Source of the DNA: Embiotoca jacksoni
Taxonomy: Eukaryota > Chordata > Actinopteri > Embiotocidae
Length of the DNA stretch: 64,000 nt
Direction of reading: 5' to 3'
NCBI GenBank assembly: GCA_022577435.1
Contig: JAKOON010000012.1
Coordinates: 5,887,412 to 5,951,411, forward strand
Made by a program: the position numbers and the translations under genes. The number at the start of each line of letters is the position of its first letter. Position 1 is the first letter of the stretch. The notes under the pieces were generated by a model. The model searched no databases, was not told the DNA's origin, and was given only the letters and a program-made list of their open reading frames with translations. Shown here one piece after another: positions 10,377 to 23,100 of this stretch.

Positions 10377-13191
10377 GGGGGTGGGGGGCTAGCACAGTGA
10401 AGGGAGTTGTTAAGGGACCATCAAGGAACCTTACATATTCAATGCACTGCACTTCAGACACCTCAGCCAGCTCAGATTGGGTAGTGATAGGCTAACACCT
10501 ATAAAACCTATATAGAGAAATACATGCAAGTGTAGTCTGTGTTCAGACCTCAAATGCCAATGTAATTTTCTGACACACAGACCTAACAACTGTTTTCTAA
10601 GTGAGGGAGAATGTCTGCACACACTGTCACTCAAATATTACGTTAAGTTAGCCCAAAGTCATCTCCATTTACAATGCCAGAAAAGTGAGGGAGCAGTTTA
10701 GAGTTGGGATCATGTCAGCTCATCCTTTGGAGGCCAATAAGTCTCAGAACCAGTTCAGGGAGGCGCTCACCCTAATTGGTTCCTGTTCCTTTGCCACCAT
10801 CAGATTTCAAAGCTAACAGTGTTCTGTTATGTTTTTCCTTCCTCAAGTCAACAGCACAAAGACCTGAAGATTCAAGTCTTGACAGGCAGAAGGGAAACGC
10901 AAACAGCTCCTCTTCAAGTCACTCGTCCAGCTCTTCGTCAGTCAAGTGAAGCTCTCAAAGTCAAATCTACTCCACATTTTTCTCTTAGAGACTTTGAGAA
11001 GATGTCAGCAGATTGTCTGGAAGAAGAGATGGTGGTTTGTATGTCCTGCCCTGCATCCTGTTTCCTCAAGGTATCCACAGTTGGCTCTTCATCCTGTCCT
11101 TTGTCCCCATTTGGCCCCTGAAAGAAATGGACTGAGGTCTTGCTCCTGATTTAGAAGTATTCATACTCTGGTCACGATCCTTAAATGTTGGCCAGCGCTG
11201 GGAAAAAGTCTCAATATGATAAGCATTGACTTTGTATGATAAAGGATACTGTCAAGTGTTCTTCATCAAGATTATATCCTCACTCCTCCACACCCTGGAT
11301 GTAGAGCTTCATCTCCAGAATCAAAGTAGCCACAGGCAGAGTGGTATTCTGCCTCCATCATCCTCAGGTAGAAGTTTTTGCCAGTACCTGGGGTCCGGCA
11401 GAGCAGTGATCAAGCCCTTCTTTCATCCGTGTCGGCCGTCTTCACGTCACCAGCCATTATTCTAAAGAAACGGGCATCTTCAAATCCAGCTGAAGGTGAA
11501 TTCTCCGTGGTGGCGCGTCAGAGGGAACCCGACAGCTTCCTCAAGAGGGAATAACATGTGGTTTGTATGCTGCGTCTGGCTGTGGTGTTTGCACGCTGGT
11601 AAGAGAAAGGGACTCTCAGGAAGGAGGTGGAGGATGACACCACAACAGAGAAGTCGCTTCACATTTCACCGGTTAAATATTTGTCTTGTGTTTTTTGGAC
11701 AGCAGTATTTGGCCTTTCCCATGACAAAACGTAACGGAATTTTGCAGCTACGAATCAGGGTTACATAAAAATTTTAAGTTTTTAGATAAATTATGTGTCA
11801 TAATAAATTTGACAATATTCTAAAATGCCAAAATTGGAGTTGTTGAGATACCAAAAATCGTACTTCACAGATACACGCTGCTGTCTGAATGTCATAAGAG
11901 TATTTAAATCAACATGAGTTCAACCTGATGTAGACGGTAATTTAATAAAAAAAAAGGGATTTCTAAATTGAGTGCAGATGAATACTTCTTTGTCCATTTT
12001 CCTAATAGCTATGAAATTAGTAACATAATGGGGCCTAATTTTTGCAAACAAACTAGTATCTAATTGGCAGTGGAGCTGTGATGAGTTATTTCTGTCTGGT
12101 GTGTTTTTGGCTTGTTTATCTTAAAGAGGTTTGTGCTTTTTAGGACCCAGAATAATATTGGTGGTAGTGATCCGTGTTGGAGATAATCGGGCAGAGATAT
12201 GTTACGATTAAATGGCTCCTAAATGTTATTTTTGTGCTGCTTTTCACCATATCTTGATAATTGAGTCCTCGTATATAGTGATTATGCTGACATTGAAATC
12301 TTAAGGTTGACATTGTTCTTCATAATTGGAGTTTTTTTTAATTGAACAGTATTCATCACCACTGTAGCAATTTTGAGCCTGACGTATTTAAGACTGTGGT
12401 GTAATTGATCAGAACGGGGGTGGATGCTGTACAATCTACATGTTAACCTCTCAGCAGAGTATATTTTTTTGTAAATATTGTATGATATTGCTGTGATTTC
12501 TTTTCAGTTAGTGCATAGTGTAGGTTTTTTAGTTCACACATGGGTAAGTGTGAATTTTTTTTCATTTATGTGAATATGTAAAGTTAAATGCAGACAGGTC
12601 TTGATTGGATTTTGTACTGTATCTTCATCTTCATCGTTGGAGAAATGCCAGTCAGTGTTATTTCTCCCATTACAGCCTAAAAACAAAAGCAGAGGCTGTC
12701 GAATCCAATTTTTGGCACAATGTCAGAATCGATATGAAAAATGTTGGTGTTGAAATTGTCCCTTCAGGCAGTGGGTCACGTTTGTGTCACTTGCCTGCTT
12801 TGTGTTGGCAGATTGGTTCTTGCCAAGCTATATTCTTTTACAATTTAGACCACTACTGCCAAATGCATGTAACGTTAACACCTTCCACAACGAATCTCCA
12901 TCAAGTTAACGAATCACTCTTTTAAACCTGAATCGACAATTTGTTTTTCACATTGTTCATTGACCATTATTTCAGCAGACATTTTGTAATGACAATGATC
13001 TCAACATGTTTCCTTTCTTCTCCCTTTCATTTATCTTGTCCCCTGTCCTCCTTGCCGCTCCCTTCCCCACACTCCCTAAACCTTTGTCCCACACACCACC
13101 AGACTTCTCATCCTTCATCTTGTAGTTACTGCTGCATTGCAGGAGCACACGGGAGTGATGATAAGTGGGCGCACCTCCTCCAGACGCCTGC

Positions 13192-13216
13192 CAGAGAGAG
13201 AGAGAGAGAGAGAGAA
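13192..13216. repeat. (GA)n microsatellite
   Basis: About 12 AG/GA dinucleotides within the probable leng8 3'UTR. Confidence 0.9.
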
Positions 13217-14423
13217 TTGTGAGCAATCCAGGTCTTGGTTTGACCCACTCACGTTGAAGCCACACAGCTGATAAAATACATGGGAGATTCTCATAATGAA
13301 AGTTGGAAAAAGCCCATCCGCTGCTAACCCAAGTCTTTCAAATTGTTTTATGTGCTACTTGATAATTGTTTGGTTTAAAAAAAAATGATGCTTTATGTCC
13401 TGTCGGTTTCTGTTTGTCCAGATACATTTGCAGTTTTTGAATAATGTGCCCACAGTTTGATCAAAATTGGTTTTATTTTGGCTGGATTTTTGTTTTTGTT
13501 TTTCCCCTTATCCACGAAGAATCATTTGGCTTGTGTTTGTTAGATCGACAGGCGTCTTCAGTCGGTTGCGGAGTAGAATTAGAGTATTTACTTTGACAGT
13601 TTTATCCTCTCTGCATCAAAAAAATGTGTCTGGGCATGCAGAACATGTTATCTTTGAAATCACATACATTCAGTAACTTGCTGTTTCAAGTATACAGTCT
13701 TTAGGTCTCTTGTTTGTAACCATTTCCAATGTGATGAGCTTGACTGACCTTTTTGATGTAAGATTTTTACGCAGGGTTAAATTGTGTACATCTGATGTCT
13801 CAGGTTTTCAGCACTGAAACAGCCCAGGATGTTTCCTTTGTTTTGTTTTTTGTTGTTGTTTTGTTTTTTTACATAGAAAATTCACCCCCACCCCAAACAA
13901 CTAACAGTACATATTTTCATTTAGTCTTTTTTTCCTCCGGTGCCCGAGTCATGTTTTCTGTATTTTTTTGCTCCCTTGTTACTGTATACCTCCATCAGTC
14001 TCTGTAACTCCTTCCCTGATATATGACACTAGCAGAACTCCCATCTCTCCCTTCACCTCTGTTAATTTCCAGACATTTATTTTTGAACTCGCCTCTTCTC
14101 TTCTCCCCCCCCCTCCCTGCATGATGTCCTCTCTCTCTCTTCTTCTGCTGTCTCCCTCAAACCTCTAACCAGTATTTCTACTCTCATTCTTATCGTCTCT
14201 GTTTATGTTGTTTGTGACCGTTTGCTGTGTGCAGCTAGTCACTCTCACTAGTAAGTACCATGTCCGCAGTGCTTTTATGTTGCAGCTCACTAACAACTGA
14301 AGCTGAAGGTTTAATCAGCAATGCCTCCTCTCTATCCCCCCCATTCCCATGCCCACACAGATCTGATATGACAAACTGCCATTTTGTAAATGTTGTGTAT
14401 ATATTATCTTTTGAAAAAAATCA

Positions 14424-14429
14424 AATAAA
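14424..14429 (+). terminator. leng8: leng8 poly(A) signal
   Basis: AATAAA on the plus strand, overlapping ATTAAA two bases downstream and followed by a TG-rich stretch (GTGTGGTGGTTTTT) at 14452-14465. Confidence 0.6.
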
Positions 14430-14559
14430 ATTAAAGTATAAATAGCATCCAGTGTGGTGGTTTTTAAATTATGTAGATTAAATAATGGCAGTTAAATTGA
14501 CTGGATTCAAATGTAAACACAAGAATTTGATCAGTTTAAAGTAGTAGACCACAGAAGTG

Positions 14560-17170
14560 AGTTTAGTTGTATATGAACAGTTTATTTTGAATTGTCATAA
14601 ATGTTGAGTGACAGGCACGTGACACTAGACATGAGACATCAGCTTGATTATTCAACACAATAGAGTCATTTCCATCTCAACTTCCCCTCATACAGTTACA
14701 TTTGACATGTTGGACTTTTGCAAACATATTTGTGGTATCAAACAACATCATAGTCACTGAATGCAGCAGCTGAAAACACAAAAACAAGTTAGGTGTTCCC
14801 TGATGGAAGCGAAATCAGAAAGCATCAGGAAAAAAAGATAAGCGGAAGAAATGAGTTGTAAGTAAAGGTGCACGCAGTCAGTCAAAGAAAAGGAACAAAG
14901 AGAAAAGTACAGAGCACATGCAGTTCAGTTTAAAAAGAATAGGCAAGTGAAGCAAACAGGAAAAAAAGGACAGCAGGAAGACAGGCTTTTTTTTTTTTTA
15001 ACTGATTATACATTCTTAAAATACAATACAATACAATACAATTAACTTAATGTACCTCTAGATAATATTCAATGAATCACATATAATAACAAATATTACA
15101 GTAATTACAGATTAAGATGGCAAATGTTCAAAACATTTGCAAAAAGATCAGCAAACTACTGTTTAACTGTTTAAGTAATTATTTATAAATAAGCTTTTCT
15201 AAATTGTTCACTAATCAGTTTTTCGTGAGATATAACCTGGCTGTCTGGCATAAGAAAGTGCTTGAAAGATAGAGACAAAGAAACTAAAACAACAGCTACA
15301 GGACAGGCCGGAGAGCGGAGCTGCAAGACCAGAGCTCAGAGGTATCTAAGAAATTGGGTCAGAGAAGGAAACAAACGGAAGGAGCCGTCGAGCAAGGAGC
15401 AAAAACTATCTTTAATATAATGACGAGAAAAAGAAGCCAGATCTGCAGGAAATAGAGCAGCGGAAGAGAGAAAATAATTATACATCATGCAGCGAGAGAG
15501 AATGTCATCAGAAAAAGTTACAGACACTCAGAATAGTTAATTAGCAGAAAAAAAGATTAAAATCTAGGGGAAAATCTCATGGAGAACATCTATACTATAT
15601 ACAACTAATAAAAAGAAGAATAAAGCCAGAGAATTTAGAAGTTTAGAAAGTGCAGAAAACACAGGAAGACAGCTGAGGAAAGATTTCATGTACATGTATA
15701 AACAGTGGAGCAAAGTAGAGCAGAAAGAAGGAGAAACAAATCTGAAAGACGAGAGGAAAAATTATTTAGTGAGGCAACAAGACAGCAAAGTACTGAGATA
15801 CAGAAATGAGGACAGAGAGCAAGCAGAAGAATGAAACTGTATGAAGCCTGATGGGAATAATCCAGACACATTTGATACGATGGGATCGAGTCTTAGAAAT
15901 CTTCAGTAAAAACGTGACATGCGTCGTCTGCTGTTTTAACCTGAGTGTCATTACTACTTCACGTGTGATACATTTTTTTTTGAGTCAGATCGCAAGCTGA
16001 GGTGGCAACAGAGCCGCACAGAAACAGGAACACAGAAAGTGATGAGAAATGAAAAAAAAAGTTTCGGAAAATGTGAGGAATCAATAAAGAACAGAATAGG
16101 GAAAGAGGGGAAACGGTTTTATTTAGAGGTAAACATCAAACAAAGCAGAAAAGAGTGCAACAGAAACAAAGACTAGGCCTAAAAAAAAAATTCACTGATA
16201 CAAGCAAAGAAGTCATTCAACATATCTGAGGGAGGAAGGAGAGAGAAAAAACAGGAAAAGATGACAGTGAAGGGCACTGACGAGTGACAAGACGATGGTC
16301 AGAAAATTCACATTCTAGTGATGAGCAGGTTTGTGTCGTAAAAGCCAACAGCAGAAAGTAAATCAGCAACTCGGTAAAATAAAACTCCTGGGTGAGTAGA
16401 GGAGAAGCAACAAAAGGCACTTGACTGATATCAGACTCATCAGATCGTGAGGTACGAAGCCACAGAAACAGACAGGTTTATGGACAGAAAGGAAGTCATA
16501 GAAACTGCCATGAAAACAGGATTAGTTGTATAACAGCTGTATGAAAAGCTAAACATGAATGAGAGGTAGATAGTTAGAAAGGCAAAAAACAAAAAACTAC
16601 ATCCAGACAAACAGTAGCTCTGTATTTGTAATAGTGATTCCAGCGTCACAGCTGTCGCTCAGTCGACTGAGTAACTGAACAATGTTGATGTATAGCCTCA
16701 CACATTATGCTCACACACACACACGCACACGCACACACACGCTCAAATACAGATTTACTAAATAACTGCCATCAAAAATAAGTCGTCAACATTGTTAAAA
16801 AATTGACAAAAAAAATTCCCACATTTTAAACACAGTATTTCCCACCAGCTCTCCCTTATGAAGCAGTGGCAATTACATCAGCAAATTCAGAAAACAATAA
16901 TCAGTTAAAGGTTTAAAACCACTGTCTATAAATTACACAATATCCTCTTCCATGTGCTAAGTGTTCTTCAGCAGAATGGACAGTAAAAGGGTCCTACAGT
17001 ATTTATGACTTCAAGCTGTTTAGTCTCTTGAGGAGAGGCTGTGATGGAGACAGGAGGTAGAAGATAACTTGTCCTGCAGCGTCCATGGATCAGCCAATCC
17101 CAGAGTTCAGGAGAAATGTTTCCCTGCCCCCTCCCCCACATACACACACCCCACCCCCACCCCCCCCGGC
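14560..17170 (-). other. rbfox1l: Probable rbfox1l 3'UTR
   Basis: Stretch downstream of the rbfox1l stop on the minus strand, A-rich as read on plus, with no recognisable coding exon. A minus-strand AATAAA (TTTATT at 14581-14586) is a plausible end. Minus-strand open frames at 15336-15527, 16217-16420 and 16440-16649 show no known domain. Confidence 0.45.
14581..14586 (-). terminator. rbfox1l: Candidate rbfox1l poly(A) signal
   Basis: Plus-strand TTTATT reads AATAAA on minus. It is the last good candidate before the convergent leng8 signal about 150 bp away. Confidence 0.4.
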
Positions 17171-20100
17171 TCAGTAAGGGGTGAAGCGGTTGTATCCTCC
17201 TCTGTACAAACTGGCCTGTTGACAGAAGCAGACTGCTGTTAGCCACAAATATAACGACATCACAGCTTTCAACAGAGGCTGTTCTGACTGAGCTCACCAT
17301 TGTACCAACTCCATATGTCGTCGTTGGTCCAACCGAGTGGTGATAGGGATCCGCAGCTGTGGTGTAAACTCGTCCGTATCTGGTCAAAGACATCAGAAGC
17401 AAATGTAAATGTCACACACGCTGCTTTTAAGCCTTCTTTGTTTATTCATTTTGCTGCAGAGCAATTCAATTATGTTTCAGTTTTTGAAGCCTGCTCTATG
17501 TTCACAAACATAAAACTACTTACATTTAAACACCTTTCTCTGATCTGAATTAACTTTAATAAAATCCAGCGTGGGTAATTTGAGTGTGATTCTAAAATGA
17601 AAGCTACTAAACAAGCCTCAAATTCCTAATAGACATGACCTCAGCTGTGACCTTGGGCTGCACATTTACTTTACTGCTGGGAGAAGAGGGAAAAAAAATA
17701 ACGTTTTTTTTCTATTTATACCAACTAAAGTTGACGTATATTTATTTTAATACATCATTCAGTTAACGAGTAAACTCTTACGACTTTAGTTTGGTTTTTT
17801 TGTGTCCCATAGTACACTGTCCACTCACGGTGAATATTTACTGGTAAATGTTGCCTGTTTGAGGAAGTGCAAAGCCTTCTCATTACCACTACAACAAAAT
17901 CTTGCAACAAATTTGTTGCGAGCAAGTTTCTCTGCAAAAGGCAATTTTAATACAGGAACATTTAAAATGCTACAAATCATGTGAAATTTTGTATTTTGAT
18001 GTAAACAAAATGTTTTGTAAAAATGTAAAAAGCAGAAAAATAATACTGGATTTTTTAGGCTGAAACAAATATTTGGGAGTTTAAAAGGTCTGGTAATAAT
18101 ATGTCAGCCAATAGCTAAATAGCTTCATAAACATATCTTAAATAGGTTTTTTTTTCACTGAATTGTGACCAGAAAATAAACTGGACAGAAACATATTTTG
18201 ACATTTCTGTTTACTTATCAGCCAACACATACTTTACTAGAAAAGACTTCCCATCCTTAGAAAGTGTCAGAACAGACTTAAAAGCAACTTTATGATGTTG
18301 GAAACATTGTGAAGGTACTGAAATACATTCATCTTTATGTGCTTTGTTCGTCTGCCTACCCATCACTGTAGGTTGCCGTGGCAGCAGATGCTGATTGAGC
18401 CACTCTGTAAGCGGTAGGGTAGCCTCCCTGTATGGAAAAAAATAACACAACTTAAATATGGCAATAGCAAATGGTTTACTGTTGTAAATGTGGGAGAGTG
18501 TGCAGCTACTTACATAAACTTCTGCTCCATACAGTCCATCCTGATATACAACCCTGAAAAGATTAATAAAATCAAGATCAAAATGTGTCATTGGGAAGTA
18601 AAAGAATGTAGAGCTGTCACTGGATGCAGTCTTACCCAGGATAGGCGGGCACAGCAGTAGGTGTAGCTGCAGCAGAGCGGATCGTGTTGTAGACGGCTCG
18701 ACCCCGGCCACGCAGCGCAGACCCCCGGTACGCCAAGGTGGGAGTCGCTACAGGGTACGGAAAACTGGCGACTAAATCAGCACAGAGGGAGACAAAAGGT
18801 AAATGATAGGAGAAGTAAAAATGTACAGTGCTGGTCATCTCTCAGGAGTGGTGACACATCAGTGTTGACTTACCTGTATAGAGTTCAGGTGCATACATCG
18901 CCCCCATGACAGGGTTGATCTTCCATCCAGAGGCTACGGAGAAATAAAAAGACTATTGCTTTCTTCCAGCCTTAAACAGAACCCCCAAAGATCAGTCACA
19001 CCCCAAAACGAAACGAGCAAATATTAATGAGGTGTTTCTTACTTGAAATTTCACCACTCACGAGAGGCGCCTGGGGCTTCTTGGTAACTACTCTTGCAGT
19101 GGCATTATTAACCTGGGGAAACAAGTTAAAAGAAAAAAGTCAGCTATGCAGAATGAAAATGTGGAAACAGACTGAACAGATTGGAAATCCTTCCTCACCT
19201 CAATCTTTCTCCCCTCCACGATAGTCCCATTTAGCTTTTCTCTTGCTCTGTCAGCCTCAGTGGCACTCTCAAACGTGACGAATCCAAAGCCCTGCATGTT
19301 TGATTGTTAATTTCTTTTGTTCAGTAAAAATAATTTTCACATCAGAGTTAGCTCTGATGATTTTCTGTGCTGCTCACCTTTGACCCCCGCTCATTGAAGA
19401 TGATTTCTACATCAAGGATCTTGCCAAATTGCTGCAAGTGTCAGATTAAGTTTTTATGTCAGTATACAAGAAGATTTAACACAGAGGAGGTAATTTAATT
19501 TACAGTAACAATATGGGCTGTGTGGATGTCATACCCCAAACATCTGCCGGAGGTCTGGGTCTCTGAAGCGAAAAGGGATGTTGGAGACATGGAGGCGTTT
19601 CGGTTGGGCCTTACCTGACCCCTCCTCATCACTTCCACTTCCTGCTCCGCCCCCTGATGACACAGACACGCTGAGAGACTGGGGGTCAGAGGTCACAGGG
19701 GCCAGAACATCCTCCTGACAGTGAGAAAGTATGAAACAAGGAAAGGAGGAGGAAGAGAGGAGGCAAATACGTGGATAGACGAAGAATGGACGAGAAGAAA
19801 GAGGACATGAAAGAACAAACAGAAACAGAAAGATGGAAAACAAAAGATGGAAAGGGTGTGAATGAGATGAGACAGATGTGAAGAAAAACGAGGAGAGGGC
19901 GTCAGTAGAAAAACAAAGAAAGAAAGGGAAGAAATAACAGGAGTCAATTCAACAAAATCCAGCAACATTGCTCAGAGGATTTCTCTTTGTGTAAAGATTT
20001 GGTTGCGTAAGCATCACATCCATGAAGCAAAGATCATTTTCATGAGATCAAGTGAATCAAACCAAGTTCAACGAGCATTCAGCAACCAGTGACCCTTCTC

Positions 20101-23100
20101 AGGCAAATGTAAGGAGCCGTGAAAAGGCCTTTATTTTAGTGAGCTGGGTCTGAATACATGCCTGTAGGAGAGTATAAAGACTGATGCCCAGTACACTAAC
20201 CATAAAGATATCTGATATTAAAACTACATGTGCTCATTCCAGCTGTGGTAAAGAGTGGAAAATTATTTCAAGCTCCCATGAAAAACACAAATTCAGACTA
20301 GTTGTAATTACATTAAATACAAATAGGACCTGTAAACATGTATAAACTGCCCCATGCAGAAGAATTCAAGGACTAATGTGCCAAAACCAAAACATTCAGT
20401 ATCCCACAATGCACCACGATGCTAGTGTGTGTGCATGTATGTGTCGGTCAACCAGCATCGTAAACCGTTGCAAGAGAAGTGTTAAAAAAATACTTTTAAA
20501 ACAAATGAATGAGTCCAAACAAGAACATGAGAATGAAAAGATCTGCAAGAAAGGCAAAATAAAACTGGTGAGCTTCAGCAGTGTGAGAAAGAGAAGGTGC
20601 AGAGAGCAAAAGAAAGAAAGAAAGAAAAAAAAATCAATTTTAAAAAGCAGAGAAAATCACTGTAAAATCTATCACTCTAATTGAAATAAGAACTGCAGTC
20701 CCAAGACTTGAGTATTAGCATTCTAGTACCAAGAGGCAGATAAACAGTGAAAAAGGCCTCAGTGCAGCAGTGAAAGATAAAATTAAAATTAAAGTAAACA
20801 AGGCAAAGAAGGTGCGCAAAAAGCTGGAAAAGGAGGGTGATGGGCAGAAGGCAAGGGGGACAGAGATCAAAACTGAAATGTCAGTCTGGGGTCACGGTGC
20901 CACTTTTCTGCCAAAGGTTAAAGGTCATTTGTCAAGGGGCATAATTAATAAGTTGGGGATAGACAGAAAAAGAGACTCATTCACCCAGAGAGGCGTTTTA
21001 TAAACACATAAAGGCACACAGGCCACTGGAGTACACTACACCGGCCAGCTGTGGCTCACCCACCCACACACACACACACTACACACAGACTAAAGTGGAA
21101 GAGGAGTGGGAGACAGGGAGACAGGGTTGAGTTGGGTGGTGGTTTCATGTCACGATGCAGAATTGTGTTCTGGACCTTAGCGATATTTCAGAGGGGGAAA
21201 AGGGGGTCATCTGGTCGGCCTCCCCCTTTGACCCCCTCCCTCCGTGGCGACGTCTCAACTTTCCCCGAAAATCAGCAGGGACCCAAGTATGTCAGGGGCT
21301 CTAGTAATAAAATATATAGATGGGGCCACAAAACACCATTTATGAGAGGAGGAAGAGACGTGCTGCAGAAGCAGGACACAGAGCCGACCTGCCACACAGA
21401 TCAGACTAAACAACTCTGTCTATATCAGAGCGGACGTTTCATGCCTGAAGGACACTTGATCATCTCAACTGCACTGCAAAAAAAAAGTAGTTCCAATTGC
21501 TCTCTACAAAAAACCCTGTAAATTCTTCATAAAAGTGAATAATCTTCCAATTTTTGCAGAATATTTCAACCTGTTTCCAGACGCAATTATATTTTCAGGG
21601 AGTCTTCAGCTCTGCAAGGCTGTGGTGGTTAATGAGCTAAATGCTAACCTGAGCATGCTAACATGCTCACAATGACAATTACTAACACAAGAACCTGGGG
21701 TTAAAGTGATCAGTACAGTCATATTTATCCTTTGGGAAGAGTGAATATCTCTCTAGTATGCTGACAAAAACAGAGCCAGCAGACATATATAATGTTTACA
21801 AGGTAGGCTATAACCATTATCAAGTATCGCCATGTTAGCATAGTAAATTTTAACCTGATGGCAGCACTAGATGTTTTCATTCAGGGACTGCATCTTCTGG
21901 CGACCCTGAATGTCTGCAACAGATTTTACAACAATCTATCAAAAAGTTGTCAAAAGCTCACTGTGGCGTTAGAGAAAAAGTCAGAGGGGTTCATTAGGAT
22001 TCAGGTCTGTAGGATTCATCCTCGGGGGATCGTGAACATTTGTACAAAATCTCTGTCAATCCATCTATTCTCTTGTTGCCAAGATATTTCAGTCTGAAAC
22101 TCAGTGACACAGCAGTCATGACATGGTGTTAACACAGGAAAAAAATAAAAGTACAATGCCAGTTTCTGCACTAGAATAATAAATAAATAAATTTGAAAAT
22201 ACTTTTATTACACATTTGTTATTGGAAACAGGTTGAAATAATTGTATTGCTCTAGTCGTAAAGAAAATAACACTTTAGTGACAAAATATTTGTTTTGCAA
22301 TGTCACAAATTGTGTTAAAAAATATTTGTATATTAAAAAAATTATTGAAACAGTAAATTATATCCTGTATCAGAAATCAGTTGGTTTTCTGGGTTGGAAG
22401 AAGAACCATAAAATCATAACATGCACTTTATAAACCTCCTCTGGAGGTATATAAACACATTACATAATCTTGAAAGGTGATCTGGTTTACTACCTGCTGA
22501 ATAAGACACAGCGGAGGAGGAATTTATTTTCAACAACAAATCCCCTCTCAGCTGTCTCCCCTACTTTGCTGCTCAGAGTGTGAGCGGCATTTCCGTACAA
22601 GGACATAACATTGGAAGTGGGACTCTATATATAGAAAGAAACTTTATCTGGGTGTGTTGCTCTGGTAGGACATATGAAAGGACTACCTGTTGCAGCAGGG
22701 CTGCTTGTCACATTAAATTACTGAAGATCATGTTTTATTGGGAGATGAAGCTCTTGTCATGACATTAAGATCATCACAAACTGCTCTTACCGTGTTACTG
22801 GATGTCAGAGTGTCCGCCCCGTCATGCTGAGGGCCCTGATAGACTCTGAGCTGGGGATGCTCGGGGTACTCTGAACTGGGATGTGCGGAGCTAAAGTCAA
22901 GAGTGGGAAGTCTGCCCGCTGATGTTGGTGGACCTTGACCTGGTGGTGGGTAAGAAGGTGGAGCAGCGTAGACCTGTGGCAGGGAGGGGTCTCCGCTGCC
23001 TGGGCCAGCCTCCTGAGTGGGGCCCCCCTAAGGCACAGAGAGAGCAAGGAGGGAGGAATGAGCCACTGCTCATAGAAATATCACATGTCATATAGATGTA

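Larger units (their letters stand above)
10377..14445 (+). other. leng8: Probable leng8 3'UTR
   Basis: No coding exon was found between the leng8 stop and the first well-placed AATAAA at 14424-14429. Open frames here (10819-11121, 12605-12925 and others) lack recognisable domains. Pumilio-type UGUANAUA elements occur at 12470-12477 and 14396-14403, the second about 20 nt before the poly(A) signal. A GA repeat lies at 13192-13216. A shorter alternative UTR or a non-coding gene cannot be excluded. Confidence 0.55.

Noticed and set aside
20376..21521. Three plus-strand open frames of 77-156 codons
   Set aside because: They lie antisense within an rbfox1l intron, are Lys/Arg-rich from purine bias, and match no family.
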